DNA of 57,443 nt from CALCMJ01 sp964475415. Its GTDB lineage: Bacteria > Bacteroidota > Bacteroidia > Chitinophagales > Saprospiraceae. Below the pieces are notes generated by a model. The model was given only the letters and a program-made list of their open reading frames with translations. It searched no databases and had not been told where the DNA came from. Location of the stretch: positions 1 to 57,443 of the forward strand of contig CAYYWZ010000018.1 in the NCBI GenBank assembly GCA_964475415.1. Reading direction: 5' to 3'. Position numbers and translations under genes: made by a program. Positions 34,801 to 43,203 of this stretch are shown here, one piece after another. Positions within the stretch are counted from its first letter, which is position 1. Each line of letters begins with the position of its first letter.

Positions 34801-35201
34801 AAATCTATATACTCACAATATGTATAACTAAAATTCTTAATGTTTTTATCTATACATATCCTCCCATCTTTAGGTCTATATATTTTGTCTTTTACAATGA
34901 CATGAGGTGCTGATTTTCCCGACCAGAATTCTAAGTTTTGTTTGTCATCATATAGAAAAAACTCTTTTCTCTCTTCCTCTAGATTATCTATAAGTAGTCT
35001 AATCTTTTCTTCGGTATCTGCGTGGTTTACTTGATTGAATATATCAGTAGCTGTATTGGATAGTCGTTTGGTAGTACCTTCGCTCTTAGCTATTTTTTCT
35101 TTTACATTGAAAGCATCCTGGACATACTCTATTATTTGGAGTAACAGAAATAGGCTTCCAGAGATAGCAGCAGCATACAGTAAATATTTTGCTTTCAGCA
35201 T
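31818..35201 (-). CDS. Very large membrane histidine kinase with HAMP
   Basis: A 1127-residue protein. The first ~400 residues hold an N-terminal helix, a short extracytoplasmic segment and a block of about eight to ten transmembrane helices. An extracytoplasmic region (about 400-595), another helix pair (about 600-670), a second sensor segment (about 680-800) and a final helix (about 810-830) follow. HAMP (ITRPLTELGRRLNTLKVGTK) precedes HisKA with AHEIKNPLTP (phospho-His near 904), then HATPase_c with the N-box NHLIRILNNIVKNAIQSI and G-boxes INDNGTGIS and TKSSGTGLGLAIS. The catalytic part resembles NtrY-type kinases. No response regulator is adjacent; the sigma-54-type regulator at 53062 is one possible partner, by family only. 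Confidence 0.9.
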   Translation of the reverse strand: MLKAKYLLYAAAISGSLFLLLQIIEYVQDAFNVKEKIAKSEGTTKRLSNTATDIFNQVNHADTEEKIRLLIDNLEEERKEFFLYDDKQNLEFWSGKSAPHVIVKDKIYRPKDGRICIDKNIKNFSYTYCEYIDFAKNKNEYNSLSYSPVGLIKWLKLIFYLISIASLILWVLKESKQARSIKFTLKTIGVITLFIILSLSTKFYNCFQPIGIFTPENFYLGKFISAGAFFVSGTLFLVMSIIISRVKLDATSSLVKVSSIGVAGIMIGIFIGFIQITLNGISGIQFEILEFSAGSQIATALGSIHVLMGILILFRKGMALRTKTSKGKIISLCVFLISYLLCYLILGLTIPLIPISIFLVIYYFTGDISFEQKSQNITWLIWWMIIHAAFLASVLYFYSIQQEIKTLKSNLVKLYQPSNRIDADFISDLDKEIYNTELINKISILPNDAKLSESDIISYLETELDTLSHFLIKSIHFFEISGRSRLINSFQDHSTFKNSVRNFSAINKSISYDPFSGAYLIKNTTLKNFYIIIEEKEKPTVDLDQYGIYINNKLNYGQLDIPPELLSIASIDTIITDNAISNIISRPTQDVVLYTNKTYASLLKPISLFSYIFCLEGLFIFLFTIFNSRFRILDNLPLYLDSFSSLRIKIQLVIISLILLSFFSIAWITSIYFNQILKSNQQESITNKVITINNALQYAIKNVYDRQSAENVISNEIDMIASINDVNATFYDTSGYNYNRSISNEKLFPYYPYYNVMELNKNQTFTKIKSVNDIEAYFPLQHSTMGLLGFISIHNKPNKRGGTLSITDFLSSILNVYVFLFLIAGAIAIAVSRSITRPLTELGRRLNTLKVGTKNEVIKWETQDEIGELIQNYNEMVEKLDQNVSILTKTERDMAWREMAKQVAHEIKNPLTPMKLSIQYLEQAIKKNPENSKELVKRISNTLIEQIDNLSGIASAFSNFATLPKASNEKVILNEVVEVIHDLFRKREDMDIKLTEPINEIYVFADKNHLIRILNNIVKNAIQSIPDTRKGRIEISLYKQDDKAIIKINDNGTGISDDMKDKVFTPNFTTKSSGTGLGLAISLNMINSFNGNIYFETEYGEGTDFFVEVPLMKDNYLDKGGNRVSLD

Positions 35202-35283
35202 AATTACGCTAAAATAAATAATTTACATATTAAAAAATAGTATAATATATTCTAATTTCACACTTATCGTTATAATACGCTAT

Positions 35284-35667
35284 CTTTGTAGTTCTATCGC
35301 TGCATACATAGGTATGGAGAGGAAAGTCCGGACAACGTAGAGTACTGCACCACTTAATAGGTGGGATCTTGAGTAATTCAAGGTACAGAACAGTGTCACA
35401 GAAAATATACCGTCTCACTATGTAAGTAGTGCGATAAGGGTGAAAACGTGAGGTAAGAGCTCACGAGAATAGGTAGCAATATCTATTCTGGATAAACCTT
35501 GCAGGTTGCAATGCCATGTACATTTCGGTTCGTAAGAAAATGGTGACTCGCCAGAATGTTATTATTATAACATGCCGAAAGGGGTAGGCAGATGGATCTT
35601 AACTTAGGTTAGGACTAGATAAATGATAGAACTTGACTTGTCAAGTACAGAATCCGGCTTACACAAA
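35284..35667 (+). ncRNA. rnpB: RNase P RNA (bacterial type A-like)
   Basis: The catalytic RNA that matures tRNA 5' ends. Universal blocks appear in order: GAGGAAAGTCCGGAC (CR-I) near 35318, CACAGAAAATATACCG near 35398, GATAAGGGTGAAAACGTGAG then GTAAGAGCTCACG near 35432-35466, and ACAGAATCCGGCTTA (CR-V) near 35647. GTTCTATC (35291-35298) pairs with GATAGAAC near 35626 as P2. TTTGT before it can pair with ACAAA after CR-V as a short P1, which places the 5' end near 35284, within a few bases. A strong hairpin terminator follows directly. The protein subunit gene rnpA is not in the window. Confidence 0.93.
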
Positions 35668-35672
35668 ATAAA

Positions 35673-35706
35673 AAAGAGGCTTATTTCGCAATAGGCCTCT
35701 TTTTAT
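35673..35706 (+). terminator. Bidirectional terminator between rnpB and porV
   Basis: AAAGAGGC and TTATT (35673-35685) pair with AATA and GCCTCTTT (35690-35702), followed by a T-rich run on the plus strand. On the minus strand it is flanked by a T-run too, so it can also end the convergent porU-porV transcript. Confidence 0.85.
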
Positions 35707-35739
35707 TTATAAGGATTCTAAAAACTAGAATCTAAAATA

Positions 35740-36981
35740 TTAATTGTCTCCTCTAGCTGATTGGAAATCATATAACATAGAGAATCTAAGAGTATTATCT
35801 AGAGGGTTTCTTCTATTGTTAGTAGGCGTTAAGTAAGCAAGATTAAGTCCAAATACATTGTACTTGAGACCAACTCCTAAGGTTAGATATTGTCTATCTC
35901 CTTTTTCAGGATGCTCATAAAAATATCCAGCTCTCACCGCAAATTGCTTATCATACCAATACTCTATTCCAAATGAGTAGCTTAATTCTTTGAACTCTTC
36001 TGAAGCACCTCCTTGCGCATCAGAAAATGAACCAAATACACCAGAGAATAGACCTTTTTGTCTGTAGTCAGGAATATCATCTCCATCAGTAGAACAATCA
36101 AAAGGAATCTCATTTCCTTCTTCATCTATTGTTGTACAAAGAATAGGTGAAGGGGCTAATAATTTATTAATATCTAAAGCAAATGTAATAGTATTATATT
36201 CGTCAAAATTAAGTTCCATAGCAGCTCCAAGTCCAAAATTCCCAGGCAAGAAATCTTTTATAGTATTTCCTGTATAGGTTACTTTAGAGCCGATATTAGA
36301 TAGGGTTAGTCCCATACTGAATTTTCCACCGTTAGCAACTAGGTTATTTTCTTTGATATACTGTAAAGATATATCTGCTGCAAAAGCATTAGCAGAAACT
36401 ATCTCTATACCATTAACAGTTTGACCAGAAGCTAAGTTAGAGTAGATATATTTTCCCGTAAGACCTGCAGAGAAATTATCACCAAGTTTTCTGGAGTAGG
36501 CAACAGCAAATTCCATTTCTCTAGGACTACCAGTTCCTGCTGGATCTCCGTTAATATCAGTAAAGTTGATATCCCCGAGAGAGAAGAATCTTAAGCTGAA
36601 ACCTACAGTTTGTAATTCATCAATTTGCTTATATCCTGAGAGATATGCAAGATAGACGTCATTAAGGCCTAAATTTCTGAGCCATGGCGTATAAGTTACT
36701 CCTAAGCCTACTTCTTCTTCTGCAAAAGCTAGTTTGGCTGCATTATAATGTAAAGAGCTTGCATCAGCACTTGTGGCGATACCTGCATCCCCCATAGCAC
36801 CTCCTCTTGCATCTGGAATAATTCTTAAAAATGGCATTGCAGTTAATATTGTGTTAGGCACACAATCTCCATTTACATCTGTTACACAGTTAGCGAATGG
36901 GTTAAATACTCCTGCTTGAGCTCCTACGTAGTTTGTTACTCCTAATGATAGGATAAAAGTTAAAATAATAAATTTTTTCAT
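35740..36981 (-). CDS. porV: Type IX secretion outer-membrane protein PorV
   Basis: PorV (LptO) is a FadL-like beta-barrel that shuttles type IX cargo from the translocon to the sortase PorU. The 413-residue product has a signal peptide ending VGAQAG. Family segments include PFLRIIPDARGGAMGDAGIA and TSADASSLHYNAAKLAFAE, and the C-terminus is beta-barrel-like. It lies 25 bp downstream of porU on the same strand, so the two form an operon; adjacency of porU and porV is typical of flavobacteria. Confidence 0.95.
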   Translation of the reverse strand: MKKFIILTFILSLGVTNYVGAQAGVFNPFANCVTDVNGDCVPNTILTAMPFLRIIPDARGGAMGDAGIATSADASSLHYNAAKLAFAEEEVGLGVTYTPWLRNLGLNDVYLAYLSGYKQIDELQTVGFSLRFFSLGDINFTDINGDPAGTGSPREMEFAVAYSRKLGDNFSAGLTGKYIYSNLASGQTVNGIEIVSANAFAADISLQYIKENNLVANGGKFSMGLTLSNIGSKVTYTGNTIKDFLPGNFGLGAAMELNFDEYNTITFALDINKLLAPSPILCTTIDEEGNEIPFDCSTDGDDIPDYRQKGLFSGVFGSFSDAQGGASEEFKELSYSFGIEYWYDKQFAVRAGYFYEHPEKGDRQYLTLGVGLKYNVFGLNLAYLTPTNNRRNPLDNTLRFSMLYDFQSARGDN

Positions 36982-37006
36982 CGGACTTTTCTAGTAAAAA
37001 ATTGAG

Positions 37007-40000
37007 TTAATTCATTTTGATGAGTTTCTGGAAATCACTCTCCCTCGTTGCATCACTTTCTAATGAACGTAAATTTATTTTATATAAGTATATTCCATTA
37101 GCAAGATTTGAACTATAATCATCATTTCCATCCCAGAATTGGCTATCAAATCGATAACCTGATGCAAAGCTAGTATTTGTTATGGTTTTTACAAGTTTCC
37201 CAGACATAGTATATATCTGAATAGAAATTTCTATATTTTGGCCAGCTAAGTCATGCTCAAAAGTGAAATTTGTAGTAGTGGAAAATGGATTTGGATAATT
37301 GGAGACATTTAGCACTTTTTCTTCATCTTCCTCAACAACTCTAAATTCTAATTCTGCTTCTGTAGAGTTATTAGAAATATCCCAAGCTTTTACGCTGATG
37401 GTATGCAAACCTGGTTCCAAGTCATTGAGTGGAAATCTTACAATACCTTTCATGAAATTGTCAGTCTCTGCTTCATAGAAATTATTAAGGATAAAAGAAG
37501 AATTAACATTGCCATCTAATACTCCTAAAAGATCGTGACCTATACTGGTCCCACTTATATTGATACCGAAATCATCTTCAAGCTCCACAAGTAATATAGG
37601 AGAATCATCTGTAATGCCTCCTGGAACGAAAGAATTATCATTCATATAAAGATTTACAATAGGGGGGAGATCATCGGCTGTAGCAGTCTCAGATGAACCT
37701 CCTATTATTAATTCATCAAAATATCCTCCAGCATCTCTTGATACCTGATCCGTAGCGTAAAGACTCAGTTTACCAGTTCCTATATTAAAGTTTATATCCT
37801 TCGGAATAAAAAACTCAATCGAAAACTGACCGTTTTCAACAGATGCTGATCCTTTATATAATATGTTTTCTCTGACCTTGAATTTTTTGACATTACTTTT
37901 TTCATCGTTAGCTAGTGTTTCTAGTTCTTTTTCCTTATCAAATAATGTTACATAGATTTTACCATTAAAATCCGAAAGAAGATTCTCTTGGTAATCCTCT
38001 ACCACTCCATTAAGTTTTATCTTATCTAAGGCTTTCAAAGTATCACTAGTTATTTCTGATAAGGTTTTCCCATTGATCGCACGTATAGAAATATTGTGCT
38101 CTGGTATAGAAAGGCGCATTGCAGGATCTCCCATCAATGCAAATTTTCTAGAATTTACGCTAGTTGTATCTTGTGAGTTGGAGTTTTTGGCTCGCTTCAT
38201 TATTTCACCTATACGTAATGTTTTTCCTTCTTCTCTTGTGAATATATGGTCAAAAACTGCTTCTGTCAATCGCTTATTCTGAAAAGAATAAACAGCTCTC
38301 ACAGTTGTAAATAGAGCAACAGCTCCCCCAGCATCTCTTGTTATGGTTGCTTCTCCTGCGGTAAGAATTCCAGGATCATCGTAACCTGTAAATGAACAAG
38401 TTGCAGTAATAATAACTGGGAGCTTGCTAGGGTTATCCCATTCGAGGATATCATTTACAGTAAGAACTCTTTCTTGCGCCCATCCTTTAGGTCCTCCATG
38501 GCCTAAGTAGTTTAGAATTAACTGACCTTTAAAAATATTATTATTTATCTTTTCAGTGGCTGCAGGAAATCTTGCGCCGCCTGGCGTTACTTGTTGAACA
38601 AAAGCATCGAAATAAACTTTTTCTTGATTAAAAATAGGATTATTGTCTTGTACTTTGTTCGCTATCTCATCAGCTTGGTTGATGTGAGTATTGGTATCTT
38701 CATCATCTGCCGTAAAACCTAGATTTTGTCGCCACTCGCCATGTGCTTCAGGAGATGTTTCATAGTATATTATTTTATCCACCATAATATTAGCCTCTTC
38801 TGGGCTACCAGCAGGAAGTCTCCCCACAGCGAGGTCTATAGCTCCTTTAAGATTAGGTAATCCTTCATTATCACTTATTAGGGCATAGTAATCATCTGTA
38901 GGAAAAGCATCTATGGGATCTAGAGATTCTATAGTTTCATATACTGGAATATAATTCTGGAATTCCAAAGCAGGATCATTACCAACATAATCATAAGAAC
39001 CATCACCAAGTAAGAGTAAGAAGTTGAAATCACTATTTGTTAGAGATAGGTGTCTAGCAAAATCTCTTATAGCTGTAGGATCTACTTTGCCAGAAGAAAA
39101 TTCATTATATATTTTATCAACATTTATCAAAGTAGTTGCTATTGGATTGTGACTTCTTCTATGTTCTGCTAGTCTATTTGCAGCTTCACTGAAGTTTGAA
39201 TGATAAACAATAGCATATTCTGTATCTGATATACTATGTAAATCTTGGTTTTCTATCCTGTTTAGAGAAACTGGTTGTTTCGGGTCTGTATCAACATTAA
39301 ATGCATATAGTTTTTTCAGATTGTGATTAGTACTGATTTTTACAGAAGTAATATTTGCACTTCTGTTACCCGTAACATCAGCAATAGACTCTGGACCAGT
39401 AACATCCCAGACAGTTACTGGGATTGATGACTCTATATTGTATTCTATTATGTCGAATTCGAGTAATCTCGTATCGTAGAAAAGATATGGATTACCAGTG
39501 TAGTTATTTTCTACTCCACTTGTTAGTTCTATATAATCTAACCATCCTTCCGCTGCGCTATTTCCATTTTTTTCAAAAGAAATATCTACCTGAGGATTAT
39601 CAGAGTTTAAAATTACTTTTTCGTTAAAGGTGCTATTTTTAGCATATTGAAATTCTATTCTATCTATATCTACTGATCCTATATTTTTCTCAAATTCTTG
39701 GTCGTCCACAGTAATAGATATTCTAGAAGAGTTATTGCTCCTCCCTGCAAATACTGCTTTTAATTTAGCTTCATAACCTTGCTCCCTATTTGGAAAGCTG
39801 AAACTTTGATTAAAGTTTTGGTTAACCTGATTCGTAAAAATTTCGCCATACCATGTCTGACCAGATCCCTGAGTAGAAGCAAAAGAACCTAAAAGGTTTA
39901 CTTTTTCTATCTCATGCCTAATAGATTTTTCATAAAAGTTAGTGCTTACTTCTGCAGTACCATCGATTGTTTTATTTTCTATTCGGGCTCCATTTTCAAC

Positions 40001-40441
40001 ATTTAATCTTAAGAAATAGAAATTAGAAGTAGAATAAGTGTTTTTTTCAAAATTACAACTTTGTCCATCATCAGCAATTCTCCACAAATCTGGCCCATCA
40101 GCATAAAATAGGATGTAGTCATTTTCGCCAAAGTTTCCATCTTCTCCACCTTGTACAATTATATTATTTTCTACTAGATCATAGGGTCTGTCTTTGGAGA
40201 TAAGCTCAGGAAGTTTTCCACCACCATTGCCAAAAATTTGTATTTGCTGAGGATTAATATTAGAGATCGATATACCAGAACTAGTAAGAAAACTGGCATC
40301 TAATTTATATATTCCCGCCTCTTTCACCTCTATTTTATATATTTCGCCTTCAGACAAGATTGAATTTTGTCCATTAAGATTTACATTAATCAATAAAGAA
40401 GACACTAAAAGATATAAAAAAATGCTAAAATTGACCTTCAT
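37007..40441 (-). CDS. porU: Type IX secretion sortase PorU
   Basis: PorU is a gingipain-like C25-family sortase that removes the C-terminal signal of secreted cargo and attaches it to the surface. The 1144-residue product has a signal peptide, a long N-terminal beta-rich part, and the C25 domain (about 415-780). Predicted catalytic His648 is in NYLGHGGPKGW and Cys682 in ITATCSFTGYDDP. The last ~85 residues are a type IX C-terminal domain (NYPNPFSTTTNFTFEHD, IYTMSGKLVKTI, NGIYLYKI), as in characterised PorU proteins. It is the first gene of the porU-porV operon and divergent from a PorP/SprF gene, with a perfect palindrome in the shared promoter region. Confidence 0.95.
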   Translation of the reverse strand: MKVNFSIFLYLLVSSLLINVNLNGQNSILSEGEIYKIEVKEAGIYKLDASFLTSSGISISNINPQQIQIFGNGGGKLPELISKDRPYDLVENNIIVQGGEDGNFGENDYILFYADGPDLWRIADDGQSCNFEKNTYSTSNFYFLRLNVENGARIENKTIDGTAEVSTNFYEKSIRHEIEKVNLLGSFASTQGSGQTWYGEIFTNQVNQNFNQSFSFPNREQGYEAKLKAVFAGRSNNSSRISITVDDQEFEKNIGSVDIDRIEFQYAKNSTFNEKVILNSDNPQVDISFEKNGNSAAEGWLDYIELTSGVENNYTGNPYLFYDTRLLEFDIIEYNIESSIPVTVWDVTGPESIADVTGNRSANITSVKISTNHNLKKLYAFNVDTDPKQPVSLNRIENQDLHSISDTEYAIVYHSNFSEAANRLAEHRRSHNPIATTLINVDKIYNEFSSGKVDPTAIRDFARHLSLTNSDFNFLLLLGDGSYDYVGNDPALEFQNYIPVYETIESLDPIDAFPTDDYYALISDNEGLPNLKGAIDLAVGRLPAGSPEEANIMVDKIIYYETSPEAHGEWRQNLGFTADDEDTNTHINQADEIANKVQDNNPIFNQEKVYFDAFVQQVTPGGARFPAATEKINNNIFKGQLILNYLGHGGPKGWAQERVLTVNDILEWDNPSKLPVIITATCSFTGYDDPGILTAGEATITRDAGGAVALFTTVRAVYSFQNKRLTEAVFDHIFTREEGKTLRIGEIMKRAKNSNSQDTTSVNSRKFALMGDPAMRLSIPEHNISIRAINGKTLSEITSDTLKALDKIKLNGVVEDYQENLLSDFNGKIYVTLFDKEKELETLANDEKSNVKKFKVRENILYKGSASVENGQFSIEFFIPKDINFNIGTGKLSLYATDQVSRDAGGYFDELIIGGSSETATADDLPPIVNLYMNDNSFVPGGITDDSPILLVELEDDFGINISGTSIGHDLLGVLDGNVNSSFILNNFYEAETDNFMKGIVRFPLNDLEPGLHTISVKAWDISNNSTEAELEFRVVEEDEEKVLNVSNYPNPFSTTTNFTFEHDLAGQNIEISIQIYTMSGKLVKTITNTSFASGYRFDSQFWDGNDDYSSNLANGIYLYKINLRSLESDATRESDFQKLIKMN

Positions 40442-40470
40442 GTTTATTTTTATTGAGTTACGAATATGTA

Positions 40471-40488
40471 AACGATATAAATATCGTT
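40471..40488. promoter_or_regulatory. Perfect 18-bp palindrome between porU and the porP-like gene
   Basis: AACGATAT and ATATCGTT flank a central AA with no mismatch. It lies 30 bp from the porU start and 29 bp from the porP-like start in a 75-bp divergent spacer. This is a plausible operator for a dimeric regulator controlling both genes, or alternatively a small hairpin in either leader. The function is inferred. Confidence 0.5.
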
Positions 40489-40516
40489 CTAATTGTGAAT
40501 GATTTCTTGTTAAAGT

Positions 40517-41533
40517 ATGAATTTAAAAAGACATTTCTATAAATTAATTATTTTCATTTTACTGGCTTGTAACAGTTCGTTGCAGGCTCAGGATCCAGTT
40601 TATTCGCAATTCTATAATTCTCCTCTACAGTTGAACCCTGCATTTGCTGGTAATACGACATATCCTTTATTTCATGTAAACTCACGTGTTCAGTGGCCTA
40701 ATTTGTCAAATGCATATACAACTTATTCGGCTTCCTATGATCAATATTTTGAACGAACTAACAGTGGATTAGGTTTAAATATTTTAGCAGATGATGCAGG
40801 AAATGGTATATTAAAGACTATTAACATCGGAGGTATCTATTCCTACAGGTTGAGATTACAAGAAGGTTATAACATAAAAATAGGTTTAGAAGCGGCTTAT
40901 GTACAGACAAGGTTAGACTGGAGCAAGTTGATTTTTAGTGATCAAATAGATCCAGGCTCAGGTATAATAACTTCAGGAGGAACCATCCTACCATCTACAG
41001 AAGTAGAACCTAATAATCTTAATTCGGGTTATCTAGACATATCTACGGGATTCCTATTATATAATCCATTGTTTCACATTGGTTTAGGATTAAAACATGT
41101 AAATAATCCACAAAATGCCTTATTAGAAGGAACACAAACATTCATAGGGGTTCCAACTAGATTTACATTACATGCTGGTATGCAAATAAATTTTGATAGA
41201 GGCAATAAAGTAGATGAGGGGTCGTTTATTTCTCCGAATGTATTGCTGATCAAGCAAGGTGGTTTCTATCAGATCAATATTGGTGCCTACACAAGTATAA
41301 GGCAACTTCTAGGAGGAGTCTGGTACAGACACACATTTAATAATTCAGATGCTATAATTTTTTCTATTGGAGCAAAAGTAGATGCTTTTAAGATACAATA
41401 TAGCTTCGATTATACTGTATCAGAGTTAAGTATAAATTCTGGAGGAACACATGAGATAGGTATAAAAGTAGCTTTAGAAAGTCTTGGTCCTAGGAAATCA
41501 AAGTATAATGATTGTTTAGCAATGTTTAGATAA
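40517..41533 (+). CDS. PorP/SprF-family type IX secretion membrane protein
   Basis: A 338-residue outer-membrane protein with a signal peptide ending LQAQ. The family opening DPVYSQFYNSPLQLNPAFAG follows directly. The rest is glycine- and aromatic-rich and fits a beta-barrel. Members are needed for secretion or anchoring of particular surface adhesins such as SprB, and many Bacteroidota encode several. Its position between porU and gldJ suggests a role linked to the core secretion system, but which cargo it serves is unknown. Confidence 0.9.
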   Translation: MNLKRHFYKLIIFILLACNSSLQAQDPVYSQFYNSPLQLNPAFAGNTTYPLFHVNSRVQWPNLSNAYTTYSASYDQYFERTNSGLGLNILADDAGNGILKTINIGGIYSYRLRLQEGYNIKIGLEAAYVQTRLDWSKLIFSDQIDPGSGIITSGGTILPSTEVEPNNLNSGYLDISTGFLLYNPLFHIGLGLKHVNNPQNALLEGTQTFIGVPTRFTLHAGMQINFDRGNKVDEGSFISPNVLLIKQGGFYQINIGAYTSIRQLLGGVWYRHTFNNSDAIIFSIGAKVDAFKIQYSFDYTVSELSINSGGTHEIGIKVALESLGPRKSKYNDCLAMFR

Positions 41534-41626
41534 TGAAATTTAGGAATGATTTCTGTTATAGAATATTCGATCATTCGTTCTTAATTTATATATTTGTCAG
41601 CCTAATAATTAGTTTTAAATTCTAAT

Positions 41627-43135
41627 ATGAAAAATATCTTAAAATTAACATGTTCATTACTAGTATTAAGTCTAGCCATAGCTTCTTGTGGAAAGAAGGG
41701 CGGCGAGGCATCTTCTGCCACTGGATGGGAGTATAATGATACAGAATGGGGTGGATTTGAAAAGTTAGATTACGAAGGTCAGGTAACTGGACCTAACTTA
41801 GTACCTATACAGGGTGGAACATTTATGATGGGACTTGCACAGCAAGATGTAACCTATGAATGGAATAATACACCAAGAAGGGTAACAGTATCATCTTTTT
41901 ATATGGATGAGACAGAAGTTTCTAATATAAACTGGAAAGAATATCTATACTTCTTAAAAAGAGTATATAAATCTTATCCTCAGGTTTATGTTGATGCTTT
42001 ACCTGATACCTTATGCTGGAGAGAGGAATTATCATTTAACGAACCTTTAGTAGAGACTTACCTTAGACATCCATCTTATGACGATTATCCAGTTGTAGGT
42101 GTAAGTTGGTTACAAGCACAAGAGTTTTGTACTTGGAGATCAGATAGAGTTAATGAGATGCTACTTATAAGAAGAGGTATATTTAATCCTAATCCACAAG
42201 ATCAGGCAGATTCAGAAACCTTTAATACTAAGGCATACCTAAGTGGACAATACGAAGGTAACGTAAGAAAGAATCTAGAGGATAAAACTACAGGTGGTGA
42301 GAGAGGAGTGAAATTTGAAGATGGAATTATGTTGCCTAACTATAGATTGCCTACAGAAGCTGAGTGGGAATACGCTGCATTAGCTCTTCAAGGGAATCAA
42401 TCTACAAGTAAAGACGAATTAATAACGGATAGAAGATATTACCCATGGGATGGTAATACAGCGATATATAAGAAGCGTAACGCTCAGCAAGGACAGAAGC
42501 TAGCTAACTTTAAGAGAGGAAGAGGTGATTATATGGGTATGGCAGGAAGACTGAATGATGCTGCATCTACTCCTGGTCCTGTTAGAGCTTATTTGCCAAA
42601 TGATTTTGGTCTGTACAATATGGCTGGAAATGTAAGTGAATGGACTCAAGATGTTTATAGACCGATGACTAGTATGACCTTAAGTGATCCTGAGAATCAT
42701 GATTTGAACCCATTTAGAGGAAATAGATTCGAAGAATTAGTTTTAGATGAAAATGGTAAGCCAATCAAAAAAGATAGTCTAGGTAGATTGCAATATAAGC
42801 TTGTAGAGGATGATACCTTAGGATTAAGAGAAAACTATAGAAATGGAGATGTAAGAAATTTTGATGATGGTGATCAGGAAGAGTTTGTAAAATATGGATA
42901 CGGAGAAACTACCTTAATACATGATGAGTCAAGAGTTATCAAAGGAGGATCTTGGGGAGATAGATTATATTGGTTGTCGCCAGGTACGAGAAGGTTTAAA
43001 GATGAGGAAAAGTCAGATAGAACATTAGGATTTAGATGTGCAATGATCAGAGTAGGTAGTTCTACAGGAAATCAAGATGCTGGTGGCCTTCAGTTTAAGG
43101 AAAAAGCCCCAAAAGTTGATAGAAGATTTAAATAG
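41627..43135 (+). CDS. gldJ: Gliding/type IX secretion lipoprotein GldJ
   Basis: GldJ is an outer-membrane-associated lipoprotein that stabilises the PorK/N-type ring and is needed for gliding and type IX secretion in flavobacteria. The 502-residue product has a lipobox ending IASC (Cys21). The SUMF1/formylglycine-enzyme-like fold shows in GGTFMMGL, FYMDETEVSNINWKEYLYFL, YPVVGVSWLQAQEFC, LPTEAEWEYAA, NMAGNVSEWTQDVYR and RVIKGGSWGDRLYWL. TATATTTG at 41589-41596 is a -7-like element 31 bp before the start. It is followed by a strong terminator and murF, as in many Bacteroidota. Confidence 0.93.
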   Translation: MKNILKLTCSLLVLSLAIASCGKKGGEASSATGWEYNDTEWGGFEKLDYEGQVTGPNLVPIQGGTFMMGLAQQDVTYEWNNTPRRVTVSSFYMDETEVSNINWKEYLYFLKRVYKSYPQVYVDALPDTLCWREELSFNEPLVETYLRHPSYDDYPVVGVSWLQAQEFCTWRSDRVNEMLLIRRGIFNPNPQDQADSETFNTKAYLSGQYEGNVRKNLEDKTTGGERGVKFEDGIMLPNYRLPTEAEWEYAALALQGNQSTSKDELITDRRYYPWDGNTAIYKKRNAQQGQKLANFKRGRGDYMGMAGRLNDAASTPGPVRAYLPNDFGLYNMAGNVSEWTQDVYRPMTSMTLSDPENHDLNPFRGNRFEELVLDENGKPIKKDSLGRLQYKLVEDDTLGLRENYRNGDVRNFDDGDQEEFVKYGYGETTLIHDESRVIKGGSWGDRLYWLSPGTRRFKDEEKSDRTLGFRCAMIRVGSSTGNQDAGGLQFKEKAPKVDRRFK

Positions 43136-43159
43136 CATTTGTTTATAAAATAAAATTAT

Positions 43160-43199
43160 ATAGTCCATGTGAATTCGTTTGCATGGACTATTTTTTTTT
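43160..43199 (+). terminator. Terminator of gldJ
   Basis: ATAGTCCATG (43160-43169) and CATGGACTAT (43182-43191) form a perfect 10-bp stem followed by an uninterrupted T-run to 43199. The ATG at 43183, which would extend murF, lies inside the right arm, so the real murF start must be further on. Confidence 0.92.
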
Positions 43200-43203
43200 A
43201 GAT

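Noticed and set aside
35230..35418. Reverse-strand 62-codon frame over the start of the RNase P RNA
   Set aside because: It lies across conserved RNase P RNA blocks and has no protein-like features.
43183..43203. Upstream ATG for murF
   Set aside because: It lies inside the right arm of the gldJ terminator hairpin; the ATG at 43204 gives the normal MurF start.
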